Positions 34,334 through 41,341 of a stretch of 41,341 nt of DNA are shown here, one piece after another. A program made the position numbers and the translations under genes. Position 1 is the first letter of the stretch. The number at the start of each line of letters is the position of its first letter. The DNA comes from Flavobacteriales bacterium. Its GTDB lineage: Bacteria; Bacteroidota; Bacteroidia; Flavobacteriales_D; Sanyastnellaceae. The DNA lies in contig JAQWTJ010000076.1 in the NCBI GenBank assembly GCA_029242765.1, forward strand, positions 1 through 41,341, given 5' to 3'. The notes below the pieces were generated by a model that saw only the letters and a list, made by a program, of their open reading frames with translations, was not told the DNA's origin and made no database searches.

Positions 34334-35388
34334 TGGGGCGATTGATGCTCTGGGCCGGGTTTGCGGCGTGTGTTTTTGCAGCTGCGGCGTTTGGCGGATG
34401 CCTTCCACAGGGGAGCGAATCGCCCGTGCTGCCGCCCCCGCCCGTGCAGGCGGATCAACTCGTGCTGCCCGAGGGTTGGCCGATGCCTGATCAGCCGCAG
34501 GACAACGTCTTCACCGACGGTCGCTGGGCTTTGGGAAAATTGCTCTTTTTCGACCCCCGCCTCAGTCGAGACGCTAGTATCAGTTGCGCCACGTGTCACC
34601 AGCCTGAATTGGCCTTTGCTGCGCCCGAAGCGATTTCGCCCGGGGTTGACGGCCTGTTGGGAACGCGCAATGCACCCACCTTGGTGGGCGCGGCCTATGC
34701 GCCTTACTTCATGAGCGAGGGCGGCGTGCCTTCGTTGGAGCTGCAGGTCTTTGCGCCGGTCGAGTCGCATGTCGAGATGGACGACAATCTCACCCATATT
34801 GCTGAAGAACTTGCCGCCGACAATGCCGCCGACTACAACGCGCTGTCTTTGGAACACTACGGCCGTCCGCTCGACCCCTTCGTTATCATCCGGGCCATCG
34901 CCACCTTCGAGCGCAGCCTGATTTCCGGCAACGCTCCATTTGATCGCTGGCAGCGGGGCGAGCTGACCGATTCCGAGTTCGGCCCGGAGGCCGAGCAGGG
35001 GTGGGTGCTATTCAACGACCCTGAATTGGCCTGCATCAGCTGTCATTCGCCTCCGCATTTCACCACCCACGGTTTTGCCAACAACGGGTTGGAAAACCCG
35101 TACATAGATGCCGGACGCTTCCTCACGACGGGCAACCCGGCCGATAGCGGGGTGTTTAAGATTCCAACCCTCCGAAACATTGCCCAAAGCGCTCCCTATA
35201 TGCACGACGGTCGATTCACGACGCTCGACCAGGTGCTCGACCATTATATCGCGGGTGGGGTGGGCCATCCCCACCAAGCAGCTCAACTTGAGGGCTTTGA
35301 GCTCAATTCCACTGAACGCCAAGCGCTGCTGACATTTCTCATCGCACTTTCCGACGAGGAGTTTCTAAACGATAGCCGTTGGGAGTGA
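34333..35388 (+). CDS. Di-haem cytochrome c peroxidase (MauG/CcpA family), lipoprotein
   Basis: 351 residues. The type II signal AAAFGGC places the lipidated Cys near 23. Two c-type haem motifs lie at CATCH (85-89) and CISCH (234-238). GRWALGKLLFFDPRLSRDASISC and FKIPTLRNIAQSAPYMHDGRF are family hallmarks. It reduces hydrogen peroxide in the periplasm using c-type cytochromes. The ATG overlaps the PgpH stop by one base (TAATG), so both are translated in tandem, linking c-di-AMP breakdown with peroxide defence by context only. Confidence 0.93.
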   Translation: MGRLMLWAGFAACVFAAAAFGGCLPQGSESPVLPPPPVQADQLVLPEGWPMPDQPQDNVFTDGRWALGKLLFFDPRLSRDASISCATCHQPELAFAAPEAISPGVDGLLGTRNAPTLVGAAYAPYFMSEGGVPSLELQVFAPVESHVEMDDNLTHIAEELAADNAADYNALSLEHYGRPLDPFVIIRAIATFERSLISGNAPFDRWQRGELTDSEFGPEAEQGWVLFNDPELACISCHSPPHFTTHGFANNGLENPYIDAGRFLTTGNPADSGVFKIPTLRNIAQSAPYMHDGRFTTLDQVLDHYIAGGVGHPHQAAQLEGFELNSTERQALLTFLIALSDEEFLNDSRWE

Positions 35389-35409
35389 ATTGATTTGTAT
35401 TTTCGAGAG

Positions 35410-37071
35410 ATGCTTTCTCGACTCTCAAAGTTATCCGTCTTCCTTGTTTTGCTGGCTTTTGGGCTGCAGTTTGGTTCGGTACAACTCGCTGCACAGCCTT
35501 TGCCGCCCAATGATTTGCAGCTCGAACCGCTCAGGGCTTGGCTGAAGACCAATTGGTATGATGGACTCCACGATGACCTCGGATACAACGGGGCGAGGGT
35601 TCAGATGTACGGGTTTGTAGAGGAGAGTGGTGGCCAGATTGCGTGCGTCTACACTGGGTTTGAGCAAGCCTCGGATTACGTCACCTACCCCAACCCTATC
35701 AATGCGGAACACATTGTCCCGCAGTCGTTTTACGCTAGTGCAACACCTATGAGGAGCGACATTTGGAGCATGCGGCCCTGCCACGGGTCGGCCAACAGTG
35801 CCCGCTCGAACAGCCCCTTTGGTGAGGTTCCCGACGCTTCAGCCCAATGGTACGGAACGGACGCTTCGGGCAATTACCTCTCGCAAGGCAGCACGCCGAC
35901 CAACCCGGACGAATGGTCTGAAAAAAGTGGCGGTGTGTGGGAGCCTCGTGAGGCGCAAAAGGGCGATGTGGCCCGAGCCGTCTTCTATTTCTACACGATG
36001 TACCCCACGGAGGCCGGCCCCTTGAGCGACGTGGCCGACCCGGCCGTTTTATACCAATGGCATCTCGATGACCCCGTGGATGCCGTCGAGCTTACAAAAA
36101 ACAACCGCGTTGAAATCGCGCAAGGCAACCGCAACCCCTATCTCGACCACCCTGATTTGGTATACCGCGTGTGGTTTTGGGAGCCGCCTGCAGACGTGCC
36201 CGGTTGCATGAGCGAAGCGGCGTGCAATTTTGATGGTGAGGCCACAGTCGACGACGGCTCGTGCATCGAACTGGGAGACGCTTGCGATGACGACGATGCA
36301 AACACCTACGACGATATCCTCACCGATTGCGGTGCCGCCGAGTACGGATGTGCAGGCACACCTTACCCCGACCCGCTGCCTCCGATTGTTTGGGAGGAAC
36401 GCTTCGACAATTACGTGCTGGGGCTGGGCTGTAACGGGGCAACCGGGGCCAACACGGTTGACAATTCCTTTGATTGGGCCATCGATTGCTCATTGACTGA
36501 TTCGGTGTTGACCACCTTGCTTGCCGCACCTTTGGGCGATGTGCCATCGGCCGGTGCCGACACGGTCCTCGCCGTCAATGGAAGCGGAGCTATGATTCAA
36601 TGGCATTCAGACCCCATCAACGTGCAAGACGGTGAGGACCTCAAAGTCTCAGCGGTTTTTTCTGCCGTGGGCATCAACCCGAGTGACTACCTTGAATTTG
36701 TAGTGCTGCTCGACGGACTCGAGTTGTACCTGGGCAGCATGGCCGGCGGCCAAACGGCGCTGGTAATCGAGCCGATTGACCTGCCATCGGGGGCCTCCAG
36801 CTTGGAGCTGGTCGTGCGGATGAGCAACAGCGGAAACGGAGCCGAGCACCGCCTTGACGACATCGTGTTATACGGTGAAGTCCCCGTAGGACCGGGCGCT
36901 TGTGAGGCGGATCTCAACGGCGACGGCATGGTCGCGGTCAGCGATGTGCTCGCCTTGCTGGGGCAATTCGGGTGCACCTCAAATTGCACAGCCGACATCA
37001 GTGGAGACGGGATGGTGACCACGACCGACATGCTTGCTATCTTGGCGGCATTCGGTTCGACCTGTCCATGA
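35410..37071 (+). CDS. Secreted endonuclease I family nuclease with Cys-rich and double dockerin-like C-terminus
   Basis: 553 residues from ATG 35410, 4 nt after a TATTTTCG -7-like element. Signal peptide to about 30 (FGSVQLAAQ). The endonuclease I domain (30-260) has INAEHIVPQSFY with the metal-binding His, MRSDIWSMRPCHGSANSARSNSPFGEV, and REAQKGDVARAVFYFYTMYP. Then a CMSEAACNFD...VDDGSC module (about 263-290), a beta-sandwich (330-490), and two C-terminal dockerin/EF-hand-like repeats (DLNGDGMVAVSDVLALLGQFG and DISGDGMVTTTDMLAILAAFG). It likely degrades extracellular DNA or RNA. The stop overlaps the start of the M14 peptidase. Confidence 0.92.
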   Translation: MLSRLSKLSVFLVLLAFGLQFGSVQLAAQPLPPNDLQLEPLRAWLKTNWYDGLHDDLGYNGARVQMYGFVEESGGQIACVYTGFEQASDYVTYPNPINAEHIVPQSFYASATPMRSDIWSMRPCHGSANSARSNSPFGEVPDASAQWYGTDASGNYLSQGSTPTNPDEWSEKSGGVWEPREAQKGDVARAVFYFYTMYPTEAGPLSDVADPAVLYQWHLDDPVDAVELTKNNRVEIAQGNRNPYLDHPDLVYRVWFWEPPADVPGCMSEAACNFDGEATVDDGSCIELGDACDDDDANTYDDILTDCGAAEYGCAGTPYPDPLPPIVWEERFDNYVLGLGCNGATGANTVDNSFDWAIDCSLTDSVLTTLLAAPLGDVPSAGADTVLAVNGSGAMIQWHSDPINVQDGEDLKVSAVFSAVGINPSDYLEFVVLLDGLELYLGSMAGGQTALVIEPIDLPSGASSLELVVRMSNSGNGAEHRLDDIVLYGEVPVGPGACEADLNGDGMVAVSDVLALLGQFGCTSNCTADISGDGMVTTTDMLAILAAFGSTCP

Positions 37072-39656
37072 TTCATACATTCTTGAAGGCCACGCTGCTG
37101 CTGGTCGCTTCTCTGGCATTGGCGCCAACGCCTGCTGTTCACGCTCAACTACAAAGCCCCGCTGAATTTCTCGGCTACGAGCTTGGAGATCGTTTCACGC
37201 GCCATCACCAGGTGGTGGATTACATGGAGCATCTGGCCGCATCATCTGATCTTGCGATATGGTCGAGCTACGGCCTGACTTCGGAGCTTCGCACCCTCGG
37301 CACGCTGGTGCTTTCTACGCCTGGGAATCTCGCCCGTCTTGAGGACCTCCGTCAAGCCAACTTAGCCCGCGTTCGCACCGGACGAGCTGTCAAAGATATC
37401 GGCATCGCTGCACCAGATGACATGGCCATCGTCTGGCTCAGCTACAACGTGCATGGCAACGAGGCCGTTTGCACAGAAGCTGCTATGGCCACGGCCTACG
37501 CGCTGGCCACCGCCTCGCACCGACTTGAAAATGCGGTGGTGATTATCGACCCTTGCGTCAACCCCGATGGCCGCGACCGCTATGTGGCTTTCCAAGACCG
37601 GACCACCGGCCCTATGGAATTGGTCGATCTGAACCCCGACGGACTTGAACACAACGAGCCGTGGCCCGGGGGGCGGTCCAACCATTTCTTGTTCGATATG
37701 AACCGCGACTGGGCTTGGCAAACGCAAATCGAATCGGAGCAGCGGGTGAGCGCCTACCGTCGGTGGATGCCGCATGTCCACGTGGATTTTCACGAAATGG
37801 GGGTCAATTCGCCTTACTATTTCGCGCCCGCAGCGGAGCCTTTGCATTCGGCCATCACACCGTGGCAGCGCCGTTGCCAAGAGCACATCGGGCAGAACAA
37901 TGCGCGCTATTTCGACCAGCGCGGCGCCCTGTACTTCACGCGCGAGGTGTTTGATTTGTTTTACCCCAGCTATGGCGACACGTGGCCGATGTTCCACGGT
38001 GCAATCGGTATGACTTACGAGCAGGGCGGGTCATCCCGTGCGGGTCGCGCCATTCGCACGGATTTGGGCGAGCCGTTGACGCTCGCCTATAGGATTGAAA
38101 ACCACCTCGAGGCGGGGCTGTCCACCATCGAAGAGAGCGCCTCGCGGGCAGCGGAGCTTGTTTCCGAGTTCACCGGCTACCACGCGGCCAACCTCTCGGG
38201 TGAGCGGGCGCCTTTTGGCAGCTACCTCATCCCGGCATCCAATGACCCCGAGCGCAAGCTTTGGCTCACGGATTTGCTCGATAAGAATGGCATCGCTTAC
38301 GGCTCTGCGCCGGCAGCTTCAGGGCTGACGGGCTACGATTATTCCACGGGCCGCCGGGCCTCCAAGTTGCGTGCAACGCCTGACGACTTGATTATCGACG
38401 GTCACCAGTCCGATGCGGCCTTTCTTCACGTGTTGTTCGACCCCGACCCGGTGTTGAGTGACTCGCTCACGTACGACATCACGGCTTGGGCCGTGCCCCA
38501 CGCCTACGGCCTGAGCTGTTATGGACTGGACCAGCATTTGAGCCCCACAACGGGTGCCTCGGCCGACGGAAACCGTACTAAAGCCAGCCGCGTCTCATCG
38601 CCTGAATCAACCGGCGATCTGCCTTACGCCTGGGTCGCTCACGGTCCCACAGACGCGTCAACCCGAGCGTTGGCGGCTTTGCTCAAGGGCGGCGTCGTGG
38701 TGCGCATCGCCGACAGCGCGTTCCGTCTTGAAGGGTCGAGCTACCCCGCCGGCGCGATGGTCATCACCCGCCGCAACAATGAGGATGTCCCTCGACTCCG
38801 GTGGCTTGTTGCGGCCACGGCAGCGGCCACCGCTGTAGAATTCACGGCCGTCTCTACGGGCTTGGTTGATGCCGGTCACGACTTGGGCAGCGACCACTAC
38901 ACCGCCTTAACCGCACCCCGCATCGCCACCCTCCAAGGCCCCGGGTCCAGCTCCCTCTCTAGCGGCGAAATTTGGCATCGCTTCGACACGTATTTGGCTT
39001 ACCCGCTGACGCGCGTGGAATCGCTCGATGATCTGGATCTCGAGGATTTCGACGTGTTGATTATGCCCAGCGGATGGTACGGTTTGGATGACGAGCAGCG
39101 CGACGATTTGGCCGACTGGGTGCGCTCGGGCGGACATCTTGTGGCCATCGCCGGCGCCCTCGGCTCCTTTGCCGGAAAAAAGGGGTGGGGGCTCGACCGC
39201 CACGAGGGTTCTGATGAAGGCCGGAAAAGCGCTCCCAACGAGCACGACGCCCACGCGCTGGCCGCTTCGGGCATCGATGCTATCCCACACGCTGACCGCC
39301 GTCGCGCGCGGCTTCGACACGACTTGCCGGGCGCTGTGTACGCGGCGGCTGTCGACCCCACGCACCCGCTCGCCTTCGGCTACAATGACCGGTACTTGTC
39401 CCTAAAAACTAGCGGTTCGGCCTTCGCTCCGCTCAACTCGGGCAACGCTATGGTCCTGCATAAGGAGGGCGACCCGTTCAGCGGGCACGCGGGCTCAGAA
39501 GTGGCCTCGCGTATCGCCGGATCGCTCGTGGCCGGCGCCCATAGGATGGGGCGCGGAAGCGTCGTTTACCTCGCGGACAATCCGTTGTTTCGGGCCTTCT
39601 GGCGCAACGGCCACCGCCTCTTTGACAACGCGGTCTTCCTCGGTCCGGCCTTTTGA
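37068..39656 (+). CDS. Secreted M14 family zinc carboxypeptidase
   Basis: 862 residues from ATG 37068, overlapping the nuclease stop (ATGA). Signal peptide to about 26 (LAPTPAVHAQ). Zinc ligands appear as His129 and Glu132 in VHGNEAV and probably His242 in DFHEMG, with the catalytic Glu near 318 in TYEQGGSSRAGR and substrate-binding NPDGRDRY. A C-terminal region (about 650-710, FDVLIMPSGWYGL...WVRSGGHLVAIAG) resembles a glutamine-amidotransferase-like fold often seen in this Bacteroidota subgroup. No T9SS domain is visible, so it may be periplasmic. It trims C-terminal residues from peptides, matching the protease genes nearby. Confidence 0.92.
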   Translation: MIHTFLKATLLLVASLALAPTPAVHAQLQSPAEFLGYELGDRFTRHHQVVDYMEHLAASSDLAIWSSYGLTSELRTLGTLVLSTPGNLARLEDLRQANLARVRTGRAVKDIGIAAPDDMAIVWLSYNVHGNEAVCTEAAMATAYALATASHRLENAVVIIDPCVNPDGRDRYVAFQDRTTGPMELVDLNPDGLEHNEPWPGGRSNHFLFDMNRDWAWQTQIESEQRVSAYRRWMPHVHVDFHEMGVNSPYYFAPAAEPLHSAITPWQRRCQEHIGQNNARYFDQRGALYFTREVFDLFYPSYGDTWPMFHGAIGMTYEQGGSSRAGRAIRTDLGEPLTLAYRIENHLEAGLSTIEESASRAAELVSEFTGYHAANLSGERAPFGSYLIPASNDPERKLWLTDLLDKNGIAYGSAPAASGLTGYDYSTGRRASKLRATPDDLIIDGHQSDAAFLHVLFDPDPVLSDSLTYDITAWAVPHAYGLSCYGLDQHLSPTTGASADGNRTKASRVSSPESTGDLPYAWVAHGPTDASTRALAALLKGGVVVRIADSAFRLEGSSYPAGAMVITRRNNEDVPRLRWLVAATAAATAVEFTAVSTGLVDAGHDLGSDHYTALTAPRIATLQGPGSSSLSSGEIWHRFDTYLAYPLTRVESLDDLDLEDFDVLIMPSGWYGLDDEQRDDLADWVRSGGHLVAIAGALGSFAGKKGWGLDRHEGSDEGRKSAPNEHDAHALAASGIDAIPHADRRRARLRHDLPGAVYAAAVDPTHPLAFGYNDRYLSLKTSGSAFAPLNSGNAMVLHKEGDPFSGHAGSEVASRIAGSLVAGAHRMGRGSVVYLADNPLFRAFWRNGHRLFDNAVFLGPAF

Positions 39657-39684
39657 TTGGGTGCCCTTAGAATTTGAGTTGGGT

Positions 39685-39700
39685 TGAGGCTTTCGCCTCA
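39685..39700 (-). other. Stable hairpin at the end of the YbjN-like gene
   Basis: On the minus strand TGAGGC-GAAA-GCCTCA forms a 6-bp stem with a GNRA tetraloop. Its first TGA is the stop codon of the YbjN-like gene. It sits between two converging genes and may protect or end the transcript, but no U-run follows. Confidence 0.4.
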
Positions 39701-40240
39701 GTACACGTCTACATTGGGCAGCAGGCCCGTGCCTTCGAATTCCTTCTCCATAAAGTCGCCTACAATGGCCACCGCTTCGACGTACTCGAGCAAGATGTCG
39801 AGGTCGATGTCAGCCAGTGCTTTGATGGTGTACAAGTAGGCCCGTATGCCGTCCTTCTCGAGGATGCTCCACGCGCCAATTTTTGTCGTCTCGTTCATCA
39901 GCAGGAGGCCCTCCGCATTGGGCTCCTTTATCCCCAACGAATCGGGCTGTGTCATCCAGGCAATGCTGTAAACGTCCCGCACAGCAATCGTTCCAAACAC
40001 GCTTTCCCCTAGCATTATCCAGGCCAATTGCGTCCGCCCTTGACCGATCACGACTTCAATTTTCAAGTCCCCGTCCCCATCGACTTCAAAAGCATAGCCG
40101 GCCTTTTCCAGAGCTTTGGACACCTTCTTCATGTACTTGGTCTGCACCGGTTCCGGGCTTTGTGCCTGCACCGTGCTGATTCCTGCGATGAGCATCACGG
40201 ACAGCAGCGCCGTGGCCGCTCCATTGAAAATAGTCTTCAT
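39698..40240 (-). CDS. Secreted YbjN-like protein
   Basis: 180 residues. Signal peptide 1 to about 27 (LLSVMLIAGISTVQAQ). The mature chain (KYMKKVSKALEKAGYAFEVDGDGDLKIEVVIGQGRTQLAWIML...NETTKIGAWSILEKDGIRAYLYTIKALADIDLDILLEYVEAVAIVGDFMEKEF) follows the YbjN/type III chaperone-like fold pattern: a helix, a sheet, then a helix. YbjN relatives are usually cytoplasmic; an exported one is notable. The function is unknown. It is divergent from the repeat-flanked lipoprotein gene. Confidence 0.7.
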   Translation of the reverse strand: MKTIFNGAATALLSVMLIAGISTVQAQSPEPVQTKYMKKVSKALEKAGYAFEVDGDGDLKIEVVIGQGRTQLAWIMLGESVFGTIAVRDVYSIAWMTQPDSLGIKEPNAEGLLLMNETTKIGAWSILEKDGIRAYLYTIKALADIDLDILLEYVEAVAIVGDFMEKEFEGTGLLPNVDVY

Positions 40241-40283
40241 GACGCCGAAAATACGGCTTAGTTGTGGCTATTGGGGCAGCAGC

Positions 40284-40341
40284 GGAATCTAGAGGTTCCA
40301 ATGTTGACGGTGGAGGACAAGCTGACTCTAGTTTAAATTGG
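40284..40341 (+). repeat. Right-end repeat, copy 1 (upstream of the FISUMP lipoprotein)
   Basis: 58 bp starting GGAATCTAGAGGTTCC. About 33 of its first 39 bases match copy 2 at 41080, and both end CTAGTTT...ATTGG. It contains the inverted pair CTAGAG/CTCTAG. It lies 67 nt before the next start codon. Confidence 0.85.
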
Positions 40342-40372
40342 GGCATTAAACCAGGGTGTTTTGTTTAACAGA

Positions 40373-40399
40373 TTTGCAGCGCCTGCCCGAATAGTTTTG
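40373..40399 (+). promoter_or_regulatory. Possible promoter for the FISUMP lipoprotein
   Basis: A perfect -7 octamer TAGTTTTG (40392-40399) lies 9 nt before ATG 40409. A TTTG at 40373-40376 is 15 nt upstream, shorter than the spacing at the clear promoters, so the -33 half is uncertain. Confidence 0.45.
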
Positions 40400-40408
40400 A
40401 TTTACGAA

Positions 40409-41050
40409 ATGAAGGACTTTTTTTACATATCAATTGCATCTATTCTCTTAGTGAGTACTTACTCATGCGATAAGATAGAGGGCTGTATGGATAATTCTGC
40501 GTGCAATTACAATGAACAAGCAACAAGTGATGATGGTTCTTGTGAGTTTCCTCAGCCAGAATATGATTGCAACGGCATTTTGCTGATAGAGCCATATATT
40601 GGAATGGAAGCTTTGGGGGGCATCGTCTTCTATATTGATAACACAGGCCAAAACGGCTTGGTTGCGGCTTTTGAAGATTTGTCAGGAACGTATGAATGGG
40701 GATGTCTTGGATTGGAGGTGGGGAATTTCAGTACAGGTTTAGAAAACACAATCAATATAATTGATCAGGGCTGCCTCCCCGAGTCCGGTGGCGTTATCGC
40801 AGCACAAGCTTGTTTTGATTTCACGTATGGCCTTTATGATGATTGGTATTTACCTAGTAATGGTGAGTTGCAATTGTTGAATGGCGCAAATGATGCCGCT
40901 ATCGTAGCTATGGCTGATTATTATTACTGGTCTTCTTCGGAGGCAAGTGCCAATAATTCGAAGTGTATTCACTTTGGAATGGGAGGAGGTGAAATGTATA
41001 GTCATATTAAATCTTCCACTTATTCAGTTCGCCCCATTCGTTCCTTCTAA
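40409..41050 (+). CDS. FISUMP/DUF1566-like lipoprotein, AT-rich
   Basis: 213 residues from ATG 40409. Type II signal with the lipidated Cys at 20 (LLVSTYSC). One Cys-rich CMDNSACNYN...SDDGSC module (about 25-48) stands between the anchor and a FISUMP/Lcl_C-type domain: GGIVFYIDNTGQNGLVAAFEDL, DDWYLPSNGELQLL, YYYWSSSEAS and a final YSVRPIRSF. The domain is common in Bacteroidota surface lipoproteins, with unknown ligands. Sample lines count about 38-50% GC, well below neighbouring genes, and the gene sits between two repeat copies, suggesting recent arrival. The ATG at 40361 would break the lipoprotein signal. Confidence 0.85.
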   Translation: MKDFFYISIASILLVSTYSCDKIEGCMDNSACNYNEQATSDDGSCEFPQPEYDCNGILLIEPYIGMEALGGIVFYIDNTGQNGLVAAFEDLSGTYEWGCLGLEVGNFSTGLENTINIIDQGCLPESGGVIAAQACFDFTYGLYDDWYLPSNGELQLLNGANDAAIVAMADYYYWSSSEASANNSKCIHFGMGGGEMYSHIKSSTYSVRPIRSF

Positions 41051-41079
41051 TTCCTTGGTGTAGTCCCTCGGCTATCTCA

Positions 41080-41133
41080 GGAATCTAGAGGTGCCGATGT
41101 TATCGGTGGAGGATATGCCTAGTTTGTAATTGG
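41080..41133 (+). repeat. Right-end repeat, copy 2 (upstream of the truncated secreted gene)
   Basis: 54 bp starting GGAATCTAGAGGTGCC, homologous to copy 1 with six substitutions in 39 bases and a small deletion near the end. It includes CCGAT-GTT-ATCGG, a perfect 5-bp hairpin not conserved in copy 1. It lies 35 nt before the next start codon. Confidence 0.85.
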
Positions 41134-41168
41134 TAGGACTCATAACGCCTTTCGTCGTATATTTAGGC

Positions 41169-41341
41169 ATGAACCGAATTGTCCTACTTGCTTGGGCTGC
41201 ATTCTTTTGCGCCTTCAACACCTCTGCTCAAGACGACAGTTGCACCCTCCTCAGTGTATATGAACTGATTGAAAACATGCAGCTGCAGCTCGATGCGCAG
41301 CAAGAAACGATCGAGGCACAACAAGAAACGATCGATGCCTT
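41169..41341 (+). CDS. Secreted protein with coiled-coil N-terminus, cut by the window edge
   Basis: Only 57 codons are present. ATG 41169 follows a TATATTTA -7-like element by 3 nt. A signal peptide (MNRIVLLAWAAFFCAFNTSAQ) is followed by DDSCTLLSVYELIENMQLQLDA and heptad-like copies of QQETIEA/QQETIDA, which suggests a coiled coil. The rest lies outside. By its position after a repeat copy it may belong with the FISUMP lipoprotein upstream. Confidence 0.75.
   Translation, partial: MNRIVLLAWAAFFCAFNTSAQDDSCTLLSVYELIENMQLQLDAQQETIEAQQETIDA

Noticed and set aside
40284-41133. Integron attC sites as the identity of the right-end repeats
   Set aside because: I see no GTTRRRY/RYYYAAC core pair bounding either copy and no integrase. 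The array layout stays interesting, but the label is unsupported.

Overview
The window reads as a chromosomal segment of a GC-rich marine-type Bacteroidota (Flavobacteriales-like) genome. The support is T9SS type B (gliding-motility-associated/CHU_C) and type A-like C-terminal domains, YHYH and DUF4494 proteins, cysteine-rich CNYN...DDGSC modules, near absence of Shine-Dalgarno sequences, and several promoters of the Bacteroidota form TTG-N17/19-TAnnTTTG. I see no rRNA, CRISPR array, prophage, integrase or intact insertion sequence. Genes fill almost all of the window and no gap exceeds about 170 bases.

Layout, left to right. 1-5700 (all minus): tRNA-Leu(CAG) with its own terminator; a sulfur pair (SulP permease, then a metallo-beta-lactamase/double-rhodanese protein); a DEAD-box RNA helicase with a long Arg/Asp/Asn-rich tail; and a tRNA-Lys/tRNA-Leu pair with no spacer behind a clear promoter. 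5809-12502: a GNAT-like protein (minus), a small secreted protein coupled to a 796-residue type B T9SS protein, a UPF1/Dna2-like helicase (plus), and DUF4494 coupled to a Gfo/Idh/MocA oxidoreductase (minus). 13654-20072: isoaspartyl methyltransferase (plus), then a minus-strand block of two paralogous secreted metzincin proteases, a Sua5/YrdC-family protein and a DksA-like zinc-finger protein. 20115-29140 (plus): a YHYH protein, a delta-60 repeat protein, transaldolase-like fructose-6-phosphate aldolase, a tiny CHU_C protein, a lipoprotein, an exopolysaccharide sugar transferase, an OmpA-family protein, a FAH hydrolase and shikimate kinase. 29178-31188 (minus): RlmD overlapping a PyrR-like phosphoribosyltransferase. 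31239-39656 (plus): a secreted endonuclease/exonuclease/phosphatase-family protein; a 7TM-HD (PgpH-like) phosphodiesterase coupled to a di-haem peroxidase lipoprotein; a secreted endonuclease I coupled to an M14 carboxypeptidase. The right end holds a YbjN-like secreted protein (minus), then an AT-rich FISUMP/DUF1566 lipoprotein and the start of another secreted protein, each preceded by a copy of the same 54-58 bp repeat.

Much of the window encodes secreted degradative or surface functions: proteases, nuclease, carboxypeptidase, adhesin-like T9SS cargo and envelope polymers, mixed with housekeeping RNA and protein maintenance genes. The most interesting signals are (i) TAnnTTTG-type -7 elements lying only 3-5 nt before the start codons of at least seven genes, which implies leaderless or near-leaderless mRNAs; (ii) the repeat-gene-repeat-gene array at the right end; and (iii) dockerin-like C-terminal repeats shared by three unrelated secreted enzymes that lack the usual T9SS domains.
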